From: Terribacillus sp. FSL K6-0262
GTDB lineage: Bacteria > Bacillota > Bacilli > Bacillales > Amphibacillaceae
Assembly: GCF_037977385.1 (NCBI RefSeq)
Contig: NZ_CP150277.1
Span: 2,891,001-2,955,000 of the forward strand
DNA length: 64,000 nt
Direction of reading: 5' to 3'
Under the pieces are notes generated by a model. It saw nothing but the letters and a program-made list of their open reading frames with translations, ran no database searches and was not told the origin of the DNA. Below are positions 53,219 through 62,937 of the stretch, piece after piece. The position numbers and the translations under genes were made by a program. How positions within the stretch are numbered: the first letter of the stretch is position 1; each line of letters opens with the position of its first letter.

Positions 53219-54574
53219 ATGTACATGTTAGTTGCAGGAATCAATCATCGCACAGCCCCGATTGAAATAAGAGAAAAACTAAGCTTCAAGGAAGAAGAGC
53301 TTGGCTTAGCGATGCAAGCACTCTCCAACCAGAAAAGCATGCTCGAGAATGTCATCATCTCGACATGCAACCGTACGGAGATTTATGCAGTGGTCGATCA
53401 AATGCATACTGGCCGCTATTATATAAAGAATTTCTTGTCCGAATGGTTCGGAATCGATAAAGACGAGATTGCATCTTATCTTACATTTCATGAGGATGAA
53501 AGAGCCATGGAGCATCTATTCCGTGTAGCAAGCGGATTGGATTCCATGGTTGTAGGGGAAACACAGATTCTTGGACAGCTGAAACGCTCGTTCCAAAAAG
53601 CGCAGGAGCTTCATACATCCGGAACGATTTATAATGAGCTGTTCAAGCAAGCTGTGACATTGGCTAAACGTGCGCATACAGAAACGGGAATCGGGGAAAA
53701 TGCCGTTTCTGTAAGTTACGCAGCGGTGGAATTATCCAAGAAGATATTCGGGGATATTTCTTCCAAACGCATCGTCATCGTAGGCGCTGGTAAAATGGGG
53801 GAACTTGCAGCAAGAAATCTGCACGGTTCAGGCGTCAAAGATGTTACGGTGGTCAATCGCACGAAAGAAAAAGCTGAACAGCTGGCCGCTTTGTTCAATG
53901 GTACAGCAGCCGGATGGGATGAATTGGATACAGCTTTGCAAAATGCGGATATCGTCATCAGCTCCACAGGGGCTCCAGGATATGTGCTGGATAAGCAAAT
54001 GCTGCAGCCGGTGCTGAAAGAACGGAAAGGTCAGCCTTTGTTCTTGGTCGATATTGCGGTACCGCGTGATATCAATCCGGATGTGGATGAATTGGACAGC
54101 ACGTTCCTATATGACATCGATGATCTGCAGGATGTAGTCGATGCGAATTTGGCTGCCCGTCAGGAAGCAGTGGAGAAAATCGAAATCATGATCGAAGGCG
54201 GCATCGTCGATTTCAAAGTATGGCTGCAGACATTGGGTGTCGTGCCAGTCATCTCCGAGCTTCGCCGTAAAGCAGCCGCGATTCAAGCTGAAACGATGAA
54301 AAGCCTGGAACGCAAGCTGCCAGATCTTAGCGAACGTGATGTACGGGTGCTGAACAAGCATACGAAAAGTATCATCAATCAGCTGCTCAAACAGCCGATC
54401 ATGCAGGCAAAAGAGCTTGCCGGCCGTGAAAACAGCGAAGAGCTCATCCGTCAATTCGCGGAGATTTTCGGAATCGACAAGACGGTCCTGGATAAACAAA
54501 ATAATATTGTCAAACTGGAGCGCTCTGAATCCAAAGAGCTTCCGTCTGTACCAAGTGCTTCCACAACCAGATAA
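53219..54574 (+). CDS. hemA: Glutamyl-tRNA reductase
   Basis: First committed enzyme of C5 tetrapyrrole synthesis: NADPH reduction of glutamyl-tRNA to glutamate-1-semialdehyde. 451 residues. The catalytic nucleophile is Cys50 in ISTCNRTE; the NADPH fold has [16 protein letters not shown]; the C-terminal dimerisation domain is long-helical. Start placed at ATG 53219; upstream in-frame codons precede the AAGGGGG site, and a second ATG at 53225 is possible. It heads the hemAXCDBL operon. In B. subtilis HemA level is lowered post-translationally by HemX and haem. Confidence 0.96.
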   Translation: MYMLVAGINHRTAPIEIREKLSFKEEELGLAMQALSNQKSMLENVIISTCNRTEIYAVVDQMHTGRYYIKNFLSEWFGIDKDEIASYLTFHEDERAMEHLFRVASGLDSMVVGETQILGQLKRSFQKAQELHTSGTIYNELFKQAVTLAKRAHTETGIGENAVSVSYAAVELSKKIFGDISSKRIVIVGAGKMGELAARNLHGSGVKDVTVVNRTKEKAEQLAALFNGTAAGWDELDTALQNADIVISSTGAPGYVLDKQMLQPVLKERKGQPLFLVDIAVPRDINPDVDELDSTFLYDIDDLQDVVDANLAARQEAVEKIEIMIEGGIVDFKVWLQTLGVVPVISELRRKAAAIQAETMKSLERKLPDLSERDVRVLNKHTKSIINQLLKQPIMQAKELAGRENSEELIRQFAEIFGIDKTVLDKQNNIVKLERSESKELPSVPSASTTR

Positions 54575-54590
54575 AAAGAAGGGCTTATAG

Positions 54591-55415
54591 ATGCAGGTAC
54601 CAGCTTATCTTTATGAAATCATTTTATTACTATATGCAGCCAGCATTTTTAGCTATTTCATCGATTTTATACAAAAGAATCGGAAGGCGAATGTTTTCGC
54701 CTTCCGTTTGCTTACATTGGTTTGGTTCTTCCAGAGCCTTTTTTTATTGCAGGAAATGATTGCGCATGCTGGACTGCCGGTCAAGGATGTCTATGAAGGG
54801 TTATACTTCTATGCTTGGGTCCTTGTATCGCTTTCTCTATTCATCAATCGCATCTACAAAGTCGATTTTCTCACCTTCTTCCTGAATGTGGTCGGCTTTT
54901 TTATGATGCTGTTATATATCGCAAGCTCAGCTTATGAGCGGGAATGGACGCAGACGATTCCATTCATGGATGAAGTGCTGATAGCACATGTGACACTGGC
55001 TATCGTGGCTTATGGATTCTTTACACTTTCCTTCGTCTTTTCTGGTATGTATTTGCTGCAATTCCAGCTGCTGAAGCGGAAAAAAGGGTATAGATGGTGG
55101 ACGAGGCTTGGCGACTTGGGCAAGCTAGAGACATATACATTCATCTCCATTACGATCGGTACGCCTTTGCTGCTGCTATCCATCGTCATGGGGATCGTGT
55201 GGGCTTATACGACTGCGGCTGCCTTCTATTGGATTGATTGGAAGACAATCGGTTCGCTGACGGTATTGGCGGTATATGCAATCTATCTGTTCCTGCGTCT
55301 GGGAAGAGGGGTGAGAGGCAAAAGCTTGGCGTTCTACGCAATTGCTGCTTTCCTCATCTTGATCATCAATTTCTTCTTATTCAGCACGTACTCATCATTT
55401 CATTTCAATGGGTAA
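54591..55415 (+). CDS. hemX: HemX, CcsA/ResC-like membrane protein
   Basis: Integral membrane protein of 274 residues with eight predicted helices, in the cytochrome c assembly (CcsA) superfamily. The family motif region WAYTTAAAFYWIDWKTIGSL is present. In B. subtilis HemX lowers the amount of HemA. It lies 16 bp after hemA and 27 bp before hemC inside the operon. Confidence 0.93.
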   Translation: MQVPAYLYEIILLLYAASIFSYFIDFIQKNRKANVFAFRLLTLVWFFQSLFLLQEMIAHAGLPVKDVYEGLYFYAWVLVSLSLFINRIYKVDFLTFFLNVVGFFMMLLYIASSAYEREWTQTIPFMDEVLIAHVTLAIVAYGFFTLSFVFSGMYLLQFQLLKRKKGYRWWTRLGDLGKLETYTFISITIGTPLLLLSIVMGIVWAYTTAAAFYWIDWKTIGSLTVLAVYAIYLFLRLGRGVRGKSLAFYAIAAFLILIINFFLFSTYSSFHFNG

Positions 55416-55442
55416 ATCCCTAGTTTCTTAGGAGGTAGAGCA

Positions 55443-56375
55443 ATGCGTAAAATTATCGTTGGTTCAAGAAAAAGCAATCTGGCGCTTACACAGACAAAAT
55501 GGGTTATCGAGCAGCTGAAACGGGCTGGAGCGCCATATGATTTCGAAATCAAGAAAATAGAGACCAAGGGGGACAAAATCCTGGACGTCACCCTTTCAAA
55601 AGTTGGCGGAAAAGGGTTGTTCGTCAAGGAAATCGAGCAAGCTATGTATGACGAAGAAATCGATATGGCCGTACATAGTATGAAGGATATGCCATCAGAG
55701 CTTCCTGCTGGCTTGACGATTGCAAGTGTGCCGGTCAGGGAGGACTATCGGGATGCTTTGATCTCAAAAAATGGCATCCCGTTGAAGGAACTTCCCGAAG
55801 GAGCCGTTGTCGGGACGAGCAGTCTGCGCCGTGCAGCGCAGATACTCGCTGTCCGTCCTGATATCGAGATCAAACCGATTCGCGGAAATATCGACACCCG
55901 TCTGAAGAAACTGGAAAATGAAGATTTCGATGCGATCGTATTGGCTGCCGCTGGTTTGAAGCGTATGGGATGGGGCGATGATATCGTCACTGAATTCCTC
56001 GAAACAGATCTCTGCCTGCCAGCGATCGGACAAGGCGCTTTGGCAATCGAATGCCGCGATACCGACACGGAATTGGTGGAGCTTTTGACAAAGATCAATG
56101 ATTCCTATACACAGCAGACAGTCGCTGCTGAACGGACATTCCTATATTTGATGAACGGCAGCTGCCAGGTACCGATTGCTGGCGTTGCCCATATGGAAGA
56201 TGATGATGTCGTGCTGACGGCATTGATTGCTTCCGCTGACGGCAAACAAGTATTCAAGGAAGAAGTCCGCGGTGCTGATCCGCAGGAAGTCGGTAAACTT
56301 GCCGCGGAAAGAATGCAGCAGCAAGGTGCGCAAGAAATTGTCAATGAAGCGATCCGGGAGTCGGAATCCCAATGA
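55443..56375 (+). CDS. hemC: Porphobilinogen deaminase (hydroxymethylbilane synthase)
   Basis: Polymerises four porphobilinogens to hydroxymethylbilane. 310 residues. N-terminal [15 protein letters not shown]; the active-site Asp lies in [16 protein letters not shown] and RGNIDTRL carry the acetate/propionate-binding arginines; the dipyrromethane cofactor cysteine is in [15 protein letters not shown] precedes the ATG. Its TGA overlaps the hemD ATG. Confidence 0.98.
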   Translation: MRKIIVGSRKSNLALTQTKWVIEQLKRAGAPYDFEIKKIETKGDKILDVTLSKVGGKGLFVKEIEQAMYDEEIDMAVHSMKDMPSELPAGLTIASVPVREDYRDALISKNGIPLKELPEGAVVGTSSLRRAAQILAVRPDIEIKPIRGNIDTRLKKLENEDFDAIVLAAAGLKRMGWGDDIVTEFLETDLCLPAIGQGALAIECRDTDTELVELLTKINDSYTQQTVAAERTFLYLMNGSCQVPIAGVAHMEDDDVVLTALIASADGKQVFKEEVRGADPQEVGKLAAERMQQQGAQEIVNEAIRESESQ

Positions 56376-57157
56376 GCCGGCTGCCGGCCGTGAAGGTGCT
56401 CGTAACGCGCCCGAAACAGCAGGCATTCCGCTTGGCAGAAAAGCTGGTTCAGGCAGGAGCTGAACCGATCATGGTTCCGCTCTTGAATTTTCAATCAAGA
56501 TTTGATGATAAAAATGAGAAGCTCTGTCAGGAAGGCGAAAGATTCGATTGGCTTTTTTTCTCCAGTAAAAACGGAGTGGAGCATTTCCATGCATTGCTGC
56601 GCACCTATTCCAGCTTTGAGAAGTGGGGTCATTGCCGGATTGCAGCAGTCGGACAGAAGACAGCGGAAGCGATAACGAGACTTTTCGGCAGGGAAGTTGA
56701 TTTGGTGCCGGATGCGTACACAGCGGATGCCCTGGCTGCTGCGTTTTCCGAAGCGCATGACCCTGCCAGCCGGATCCTGCTGATCCAGGGGAATTTATCA
56801 CGTCCGGCATTGGCAAATGGATTGAAACAAAATGGCTTTGTATTTGAGAAAATGGTTGTCTATGATACGGTAGAGGAGAAAAGCAATCAAGAAATGCTTC
56901 TCGATGTCCTGAAACGGGAACAGCCGGAAGTGTTGACGTTTACGAGTCCATCGTCCATCGAGGTCTTCCTTGCTTTCATCGATGACGCTGAAATGGAACG
57001 GAACCAGCTTGATAAACTTTGTCTCGTCATCGGACCGACAACCGAGGAAGCTGCCAAGCGGCATGGTTTCCGTAATATCCTGCTGCCTGCTCAGTATACG
57101 GCAGAAGCAATGATTGATAGGTTAGTACATTTTTATGAACAAAGGACAGGTGAATGA
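56372..57157 (+). CDS. hemD: Uroporphyrinogen-III synthase
   Basis: Cyclises hydroxymethylbilane with inversion of ring D. 261 residues in a two-domain fold with weakly conserved sequence. Recognisable blocks are [17 protein letters not shown] at the start, [23 protein letters not shown] and [15 protein letters not shown]. Identity is strongly supported by position between hemC and hemB with 4-bp overlaps on both sides (ATGA). Confidence 0.95.
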   Translation: MSRLPAVKVLVTRPKQQAFRLAEKLVQAGAEPIMVPLLNFQSRFDDKNEKLCQEGERFDWLFFSSKNGVEHFHALLRTYSSFEKWGHCRIAAVGQKTAEAITRLFGREVDLVPDAYTADALAAAFSEAHDPASRILLIQGNLSRPALANGLKQNGFVFEKMVVYDTVEEKSNQEMLLDVLKREQPEVLTFTSPSSIEVFLAFIDDAEMERNQLDKLCLVIGPTTEEAAKRHGFRNILLPAQYTAEAMIDRLVHFYEQRTGE

Positions 57158-58137
57158 CAATGGCAGAATTCAAACGCCACCGCCGTTTGCGTACTTCAGC
57201 AAATATGCGGGCATTAGTAAGAGAAACAGAAGTGACAGTGGATGACTTGATTTATCCGGTTTTCGTTGTCGAGGGAGAAAATGTGCGCAATGAAGTTTCT
57301 TCCATGCCGGGTGTATTCCAGCTGTCTTTGGACAATTTGTCAGCTGAAATGAAGGAAGTAAGCGATTTGGGTATCAAATCCGTATTGTTCTTCGGTATTC
57401 CTGCTGAGAAGGATGAAGTCGGATCAGGTGCTTTCCATGATCACGGTATCGTACAGCGGGCAATCAGTCAGACAAAAGAGGAATTCCCTGAGCTTCTATT
57501 GATCGCAGATACTTGCCTCTGCGAATATACATCCCACGGTCATTGCGGTATCGTGCATGACGGAATAATCGATAATGATGAATCACTGGGCTATTTGGTA
57601 GACACTGCAGTGAGCCAGGCGAAAGCGGGAGCGGATATCATCGCCCCTTCCAATATGATGGACGGCTATGTGCAAGCAATCCGCAAAGGACTGGATGAAG
57701 CCGGTTTTACCAATATTCCGATTATGGCTTATTCTGTCAAATACGCGTCTGCCTTCTATGGTCCATTCCGCGAAGCGGCGGATGGCGCGCCGCAGTTCGG
57801 TGACCGCAAAACGTATCAGATGGATCCTTCCAACAGAAGGGAAGCCCTCCGCGAAGCGACATCCGATATCGAAGAGGATGCCGACTTCCTTATCGTGAAG
57901 CCAGCGCTTGCTTACTTGGATATCATCCGTGATGTCCGGAATCAATTCAACGCACCGATCGTTGCTTACAACGTCAGCGGGGAATACAGCATGGTGAAGG
58001 CTGCTGCTTTGAACGGCTGGATCGATGAGAAAGCGATCGTCATGGAGAAAATGATCGGCATGAAACGTGCCGGTGCGGATTTAATCATGACTTACTTTGC
58101 CAAAGACGTGGCAAGATGGCTGAAGGAAGATAATTGA
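57154..58137 (+). CDS. hemB: Delta-aminolevulinic acid dehydratase (porphobilinogen synthase)
   Basis: Condenses two 5-aminolevulinates to porphobilinogen. 327 residues. Zinc-binding cysteines are in [13 protein letters not shown]; active-site Schiff-base lysines lie in AYSVKYAS and in the [11 protein letters not shown] region. The start overlaps the hemD stop; an ATG at 57160 has equally good spacing to AGGTGA and is an alternative. RHRRLR at the N terminus is the family hallmark. Confidence 0.98.
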   Translation: MTMAEFKRHRRLRTSANMRALVRETEVTVDDLIYPVFVVEGENVRNEVSSMPGVFQLSLDNLSAEMKEVSDLGIKSVLFFGIPAEKDEVGSGAFHDHGIVQRAISQTKEEFPELLLIADTCLCEYTSHGHCGIVHDGIIDNDESLGYLVDTAVSQAKAGADIIAPSNMMDGYVQAIRKGLDEAGFTNIPIMAYSVKYASAFYGPFREAADGAPQFGDRKTYQMDPSNRREALREATSDIEEDADFLIVKPALAYLDIIRDVRNQFNAPIVAYNVSGEYSMVKAAALNGWIDEKAIVMEKMIGMKRAGADLIMTYFAKDVARWLKEDN

Positions 58138-58153
58138 CTAGGGAGGAATTCTG

Positions 58154-59446
58154 ATGAAAAGCTTTGAAAAATCGATAGCAGCATTCGAAGAAGCGAAGCA
58201 GCATATGCCCGGCGGGGTTAACTCCCCTGTCCGTGCGTTCCGATCCGTAGGGATGGATCCGATTTTCATGGATAGCGGAAAAGGCTCCAAAATCACGGAT
58301 ATCGATGGCAATACGTACATCGACTATGTGTTGAGCTGGGGACCCCTTATCCTGGGACATGCCGATGATCGGGTCGTGGAAGGTCTGAAAAAGATCACCG
58401 AAAAAGGGACGAGCTTCGGAGCGCCGACTGTGATTGAAAACAAGATGGCGGCATTGGTGAAAGAGCGTATCCCATCCATGGATATCGTCCGCATGGTGAA
58501 CTCCGGAACGGAGGCGACCATGAGTGCGCTTCGTCTGGCGCGAGGCTATACCGGCCGCGATAAAATCCTGAAATTCGTCGGCAGCTATCACGGCCATGGG
58601 GACTCCCTTTTGATCAAGGCTGGTTCCGGGGTTGCAACACTTGGATTGCCGGATAGCCCTGGGGTACCGGAAACAATTGCACGTAATACGATCACGGTTC
58701 CGTATAATGACCTGGAAAGCGTGAAATATGCATTTGAACAGTTCGGTGATGATATAGCGGCTGTCATTGCAGAGCCGGTGTGCGGTAATATGGGCGTTGT
58801 TCCTCCTCAGCCAGGATTCCTTGAAGGACTCCGCGACATTACCAAACAGCATGGCACACTGCTGATTTTTGATGAAGTAATGACAGGATTCCGTGTCGGT
58901 TATCATTCTGCGCAAGGCCATTTCGGCGTGGAGCCCGATTTGACTTGCCTTGGCAAGATCATCGGCGGCGGACTTCCTGTCGGTGCTTATGGCGGCCGCA
59001 AGGAGATCATGGAACGTGTTGCTCCAGCAGGTGATATTTATCAAGCTGGTACGCTTTCTGGAAATCCGCTTGCGATGACAGCCGGCTATGAGACTCTGAC
59101 AGCAATGGATAAGGCGGCATATGAACGTATCAATGCCCATGCCGACCGCCTTGCAGAAGGCTACAAAGCAGCTGCGGAGGAATTCGGTATCCCATTGCAA
59201 GTGAACCGCGCCGGTTCCATGGTTGGCGTCTTCTTTACGGATACGCCTGTCATTAACTTCGAGACGGCCCAAACATCCAATCTGGATCATTTCTCCATGT
59301 ATTATCGGGAAATGATCGAAGCAGGCATCTTCCTGCCTCCTTCCCAATTCGAGGGACTATTCCTGTCGGCTGCCCATACGGATGAGGATATTGAAACGAC
59401 AATCGAAGCAGCAAGACAAGCATTCAAAAAAATTGCAGCATCCTGA
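58154..59446 (+). CDS. hemL: Glutamate-1-semialdehyde 2,1-aminomutase
   Basis: PLP enzyme that isomerises glutamate-1-semialdehyde to 5-aminolevulinate. 430 residues. The PLP-binding Lys (about residue 268) is in [14 protein letters not shown], with [10 protein letters not shown] upstream and [13 protein letters not shown] downstream. GGGAGG precedes the ATG. It is the last hem gene, followed by a terminator, so the operon is hemA-hemX-hemC-hemD-hemB-hemL. Confidence 0.98.
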   Translation: MKSFEKSIAAFEEAKQHMPGGVNSPVRAFRSVGMDPIFMDSGKGSKITDIDGNTYIDYVLSWGPLILGHADDRVVEGLKKITEKGTSFGAPTVIENKMAALVKERIPSMDIVRMVNSGTEATMSALRLARGYTGRDKILKFVGSYHGHGDSLLIKAGSGVATLGLPDSPGVPETIARNTITVPYNDLESVKYAFEQFGDDIAAVIAEPVCGNMGVVPPQPGFLEGLRDITKQHGTLLIFDEVMTGFRVGYHSAQGHFGVEPDLTCLGKIIGGGLPVGAYGGRKEIMERVAPAGDIYQAGTLSGNPLAMTAGYETLTAMDKAAYERINAHADRLAEGYKAAAEEFGIPLQVNRAGSMVGVFFTDTPVINFETAQTSNLDHFSMYYREMIEAGIFLPPSQFEGLFLSAAHTDEDIETTIEAARQAFKKIAAS

Positions 59447-59451
59447 CTGAT

Positions 59452-59480
59452 GAGTCCAAGCTAACGCTTGGGCTTTTTTT
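59452..59480 (+). terminator. Terminator of the hem operon
   Basis: GAGTCCAAGC and GCTTGGGCTT stem with a TAAC loop followed by TTTTT. Confidence 0.9.
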
Positions 59481-59504
59481 CATGGGGACAAGAGGATTTT
59501 CCTT

Positions 59505-59533
59505 ACATATGTGACTTGGCGTCCGCATAGGTT
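59505..59533 (+). promoter_or_regulatory. Candidate sigma-E promoter of spoVID
   Basis: ACATATG (59505-59511), 14-bp spacer, CATAGGTT (59526-59533). It resembles sigma-E kmATATT / CATACAnT (5 of 7 and 5 of 7 defined positions). spoVID is sigma-E dependent in B. subtilis. Confidence 0.5.
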
Positions 59534-59575
59534 TTAATGATTAGGAACGCTTAAATCTTGGAAGGAGGATTCCAC

Positions 59576-61297
59576 TTGTCTACGAATGAGACAACACCAT
59601 TTATGTTTGATATACAAGAATCGCTCAGTTTCCGTGCCGACGCACAGCTGCAGGATTTGATCGGAATCGCATTGGAGCCGGATATCAGTATCCAGGAGTT
59701 TGAGCAAGAAATTTCTGTCCGAGGTGTGATCGAACTTACCGGGGAATACCATCCTGTTCAGGATGTCGTCGAAGGTACTGCCGTAGCAGTAAGTCCGGGG
59801 ACGAGGGAGTTGGAGAAAGTCGAGAAGCTGGAGGGAGGGACAAATACATTTTATCATCGATTCCCTGTCGAGATTTCTGTTCCGAAATATCGGATCAAGC
59901 AGCTGAAAGATGTGTATGTAGCAATTGACAATTTTGATTATGATATTCCCGGCAGCAATGTGCTTGAATTGCAGGCAACTGTGGCAATCTACGGCGTACA
60001 GGAAGAGAGAAGGCAAGTAAGACCGGATTTGCCGGAACAGCCATTTTACCCGGATGCGGCCTTCCAGCAAGCAGAACCAGCACAATCCTATACAGAGGAG
60101 ATTGCGGACCGGATCGAAGCGGAATCCCAAGAAGATCATCAAAGCAATCAGCAAGGCTATCAATTTTTCAAAGAGGAACAGGAGCAGGCGGAATCATTTG
60201 CAGATCCGGGTGATGCTCAACAAACCGGAGCTTATCAGTTCTCTCAAGAGGAATATGCAAAATCCGAAGAGATAGAAGCAGATTCGGAGGAAGCAGCTGA
60301 GGAAAATCGTGACAATGAGGCGTTGAAGGAGCAAGCTTATCAGTTTGTGCCTGAATATACAGAGCCGGCAGAAGACGAAGCTGCTGGTGAAGCACGGGAA
60401 GAGCAAGCGAACGAAGGAAATCAGATGATGGAAACAGATTATCAGTTGTCCGAGGAATATACTGAAGCAGAAGAAGGACTGGTTTATAAAGAAGGGCAGG
60501 ACGAACAGGAGGAAGTCCCAGCCTCACCTAGAGTGAATATTCAATCGGAGAAGGCATCTGCTGATGCGGGTTATGAAGCAGAGGAGCTGCAGGACGAGAC
60601 GCTTGACCCTGAGGCGGAATGGAATCAAGAGGAATTGTTTGTACTTCCTGATGAATTGGAGGATGCCTATCAAGCGGCCGACTTCCGTCAAGCGAACGAT
60701 GAAGATGTCCAATACCTGGATCGGGAGCTGCCGCATGAAGAGCCGGCTGTCTCCCCTGACTTCACTTTCACCTATCAGGCAAAGCAAGCAGACGAAGCGC
60801 CGCGGGAGTCTGAGCAGGTCGATTTTGAGACTCCGCCGCTTTTGACACCTGAAGAGGATGATAGATGGAAATATAAAGAGACGAAGACATTCAGTGAATT
60901 CTTCGGCAGTAAGTCGGCGGAACCGACAGAGGTGCCGCAGGCTGATTTGACCACTGATGAAATGGATGAGGAAGACGCATATGAAGAGCAGGCACTCCCA
61001 GTGAACCAGGAGCTTCAGCCCGAGGATCTCGAAGTGTCGGAAGTGGCAGAGGAAGCAGAAGAGGCAGCGGAACGGAAGGACAGCGGCAATTTCCTAGTCA
61101 ATATGTTCGGGACCAGGGAAGAGACATTTACAAAGGTCCGTGTCTGTATCGTCCAGGAGCGGGATACATTGGAAAAGATTGCGACGCGATATGATGTGCC
61201 GGTGAGCTCGATTGCCAGCTCCAATAATTTGGAGGAGGAGACAGTATCGGAGGGCCAGCTGCTGGTCATACCGCAGCGGCGGCAGAAGAAGAACTGA
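59576..61297 (+). CDS. spoVID: Stage VI sporulation protein D (spore coat encasement)
   Basis: Spore coat morphogenetic protein of 573 residues, which binds SafA and SpoIVA and drives coat encasement in B. subtilis. The N-terminal SpoVID domain (about 1-150) opens PFMFDIQESLSFRADAQL. A long acidic, low-complexity middle has recurring Tyr-Gln units (AYQF, GYQF, DYQL followed by EE/EY). A C-terminal LysM domain (about 520-570: ERDTLEKIATRYDVPVSSIA) presumably contacts peptidoglycan or lipid II. TTG start chosen with AAGGAGG 7 bases upstream. A sigma-E promoter lies ahead. Confidence 0.95.
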   Translation: MSTNETTPFMFDIQESLSFRADAQLQDLIGIALEPDISIQEFEQEISVRGVIELTGEYHPVQDVVEGTAVAVSPGTRELEKVEKLEGGTNTFYHRFPVEISVPKYRIKQLKDVYVAIDNFDYDIPGSNVLELQATVAIYGVQEERRQVRPDLPEQPFYPDAAFQQAEPAQSYTEEIADRIEAESQEDHQSNQQGYQFFKEEQEQAESFADPGDAQQTGAYQFSQEEYAKSEEIEADSEEAAEENRDNEALKEQAYQFVPEYTEPAEDEAAGEAREEQANEGNQMMETDYQLSEEYTEAEEGLVYKEGQDEQEEVPASPRVNIQSEKASADAGYEAEELQDETLDPEAEWNQEELFVLPDELEDAYQAADFRQANDEDVQYLDRELPHEEPAVSPDFTFTYQAKQADEAPRESEQVDFETPPLLTPEEDDRWKYKETKTFSEFFGSKSAEPTEVPQADLTTDEMDEEDAYEEQALPVNQELQPEDLEVSEVAEEAEEAAERKDSGNFLVNMFGTREETFTKVRVCIVQERDTLEKIATRYDVPVSSIASSNNLEEETVSEGQLLVIPQRRQKKN

Positions 61298-61323
61298 TCA
61301 ATATAATGAACGGGGTGTGCTAG

Positions 61324-62337
61324 ATGGAAAATATCGACCGAATACTAGCTGCCTATGGCATCACGCCAGCCTCGGTTCACACCATTACCAGTCGCCTGTC
61401 TAAAGTGCAAACGCACCAGGCGGCTTTTGCTTTAAAAAGGTCATCCCTCCATCCGGAGCGGCTCGACCGCTGGCTGATGGTCGTCCAAGGCAAGCATAAT
61501 TTCTACCGTGAAGGAGTTCCGCCGGTCTATCAGACATTGCAGGAGAACTTCTATGTAGTGGATGAAGGGGAAGTGTATTATTTGATGCCATGGCTTGAAC
61601 GGCATCGTACAGATGAACCGGATCATCCTTATGAAATGCTGTTCTCCACACTCGGAAAAATCCATGCCTCCTCCAGCAAACGCTATCCAATCGATTATGA
61701 GGCTTATGCTTTGGCCATCCGAAAGCAAAAAGAAAAGCTCCAGCAGGACAGGGAGGAGCTTTTGGGCTTGGTGGAGCGGTTTGAATCCCAAACGTATATG
61801 GGCGTCGTGCCGCTGCTTGTCTGCACCCATTATAAGGATTTGGAGCATGTGTCCGCCATGCTGGATAAATGGTATGACCATTATGATGCGGATCTGAAGG
61901 AAGACCCCGAGATGGAGCACAGTGTGCTGCACGGTAATTTACGCCCTTCCCATGTGCAGGAGGGCAGTACGCTGCACTTACTTAATTGGGAAAAAACCAA
62001 GCTTGGCAATCCCAGCTTGGATCTTGCGGCCTATTATAAAGAAGAATGGCGTTTTGCCGACAGCAATGTGACGAGTCCGCCTTATTATCTGCACTCATAT
62101 GAGGAATATCGGCAAATGAAGAAAAATGAAGAGAGCCTGCTCATGCTGCATCTGCTGCACCCGGGACGGTATTTGAAGCAAATCAGGCAGTATGTAAATG
62201 CACCGCAAAAGGCGAATACTCCTGCTGTCGTACAGGAATTGACCCAGACACATAGGCAGCTGACACAGGCCCTCCAAGTGCAATCCTATTTCCAGGATTT
62301 ACGGAATCAGGAAAACCAAGAAGATGAAGAAGCTTGA
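61324..62337 (+). CDS. ysxE: Spore coat-associated CotS/YsxE family protein
   Basis: Protein of 337 residues with an APH/choline-kinase-like fold, related to CotS and YutH coat proteins. It follows spoVID by 26 bp as in B. subtilis. The catalytic loop reads HGNLRPSH (from residue 203) where an active kinase has HxDxxxxN, and the metal motif reads NWE (Asn221) where D(F/W)(E/D) is usual. Both key aspartates are therefore Asn, and it is probably a pseudokinase with a structural role. GGGGTG precedes the ATG. Confidence 0.92.
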   Translation: MENIDRILAAYGITPASVHTITSRLSKVQTHQAAFALKRSSLHPERLDRWLMVVQGKHNFYREGVPPVYQTLQENFYVVDEGEVYYLMPWLERHRTDEPDHPYEMLFSTLGKIHASSSKRYPIDYEAYALAIRKQKEKLQQDREELLGLVERFESQTYMGVVPLLVCTHYKDLEHVSAMLDKWYDHYDADLKEDPEMEHSVLHGNLRPSHVQEGSTLHLLNWEKTKLGNPSLDLAAYYKEEWRFADSNVTSPPYYLHSYEEYRQMKKNEESLLMLHLLHPGRYLKQIRQYVNAPQKANTPAVVQELTQTHRQLTQALQVQSYFQDLRNQENQEDEEA

Positions 62338-62526
62338 TCAGAATGATTTAGCCTGGAAGCTGAAGTAAAGAGCGATCAATCCCCCGAGCAATAAAATATC
62401 CAATATCGACGGGAACAGCAATGTACGGATGAACTGGAAGATGATCAGCGGGACCATCGCCTTTTCGGTGACATTGATCCAATACCGGAGAAAGCCAGGC
62501 ATGTTGTTGCGGTTGATTTTACTCAT
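62338..62526 (-). CDS. Small two-helix membrane protein, unknown
   Basis: Predicted protein of 62 residues with a basic N terminus (MSKINRNNMPGFLRY) and one long or two short hydrophobic segments (MVPLIIFQFIRTLLF, ILDILLLGGLIALYF). The ATG at 62526 is 6 bases after a perfect AGGAGGG on the minus strand; an ATG at 62532 abuts that site. It is convergent with ysxE, whose stop codon is directly adjacent, with no terminator between. Family not recognised. Confidence 0.65.
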   Translation of the reverse strand: MSKINRNNMPGFLRYWINVTEKAMVPLIIFQFIRTLLFPSILDILLLGGLIALYFSFQAKSF

Positions 62527-62604
62527 TTTCATCCCTCCTGTAGAAAGTATATGAATGGGAAAAGCTAGGCGTTTACCCTTTTTTGAAAAAAATATGCGAC
62601 TGCA

Positions 62605-62634
62605 TTGACTTTTTTACGGTAAAGTGGATACAAT
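62605..62634 (+). promoter_or_regulatory. Promoter of valS
   Basis: TTGACT, 18 bp, TACAAT, about 18 bp before the base of T-box stem I. Confidence 0.75.
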
Positions 62635-62651
62635 AAGCTATACATGATATA

Positions 62652-62904
62652 AATGCTTTGACAGGGAAGAGTATAGTGTAAGGATCCATACTAGAGAGGG
62701 AAGCAATTGGTGGAAGTTTCCCGGAAACCTGCAGTAGAATGTCGCCCTGTATGCAGCGACCCTGAACACGGATGTCAGTAGGGGAAGCCGGTGAAGAGCC
62801 GTTATCTCCCTCGAGTGTGCGACACAGCTGTCTTGTGTTGGCAAATGAAGGTGGTACCACGGAAACTGACCCTTTTCGTCCTTTTGGATGAGAAGGGTTT
62901 TTAT
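62652..62904 (+). ncRNA. T-box leader of valS (specifier GTC)
   Basis: Stem I base CAGGG (about 62652) pairs with CCCTG at 62745-62749. The specifier loop then has AGTA on its 5' side and GAAT-GTC on its 3' side, giving specifier GTC (Val) at 62741-62743. AGAGAGGG and the TTGGTGGAA distal region follow the usual stem I layout. The T-box AAGGTGGTACCACGG is at 62848-62862. The terminator (ACCCTTTTCGTCC / GGATGAGAAGGGT, TTTT loop, T tract) is at 62869-62904. Uncharged tRNA-Val should stabilise the antiterminator. Confidence 0.92.
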
Positions 62905-62937
62905 ATGTCACCAAAAGCATTGAAGGAGGAACCAGGC

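Noticed and set aside
58085..59347. 420-codon minus-strand open frame opposite hemL
   Set aside because: hemL is unquestionable on the plus strand; the antisense frame has no domain signature.
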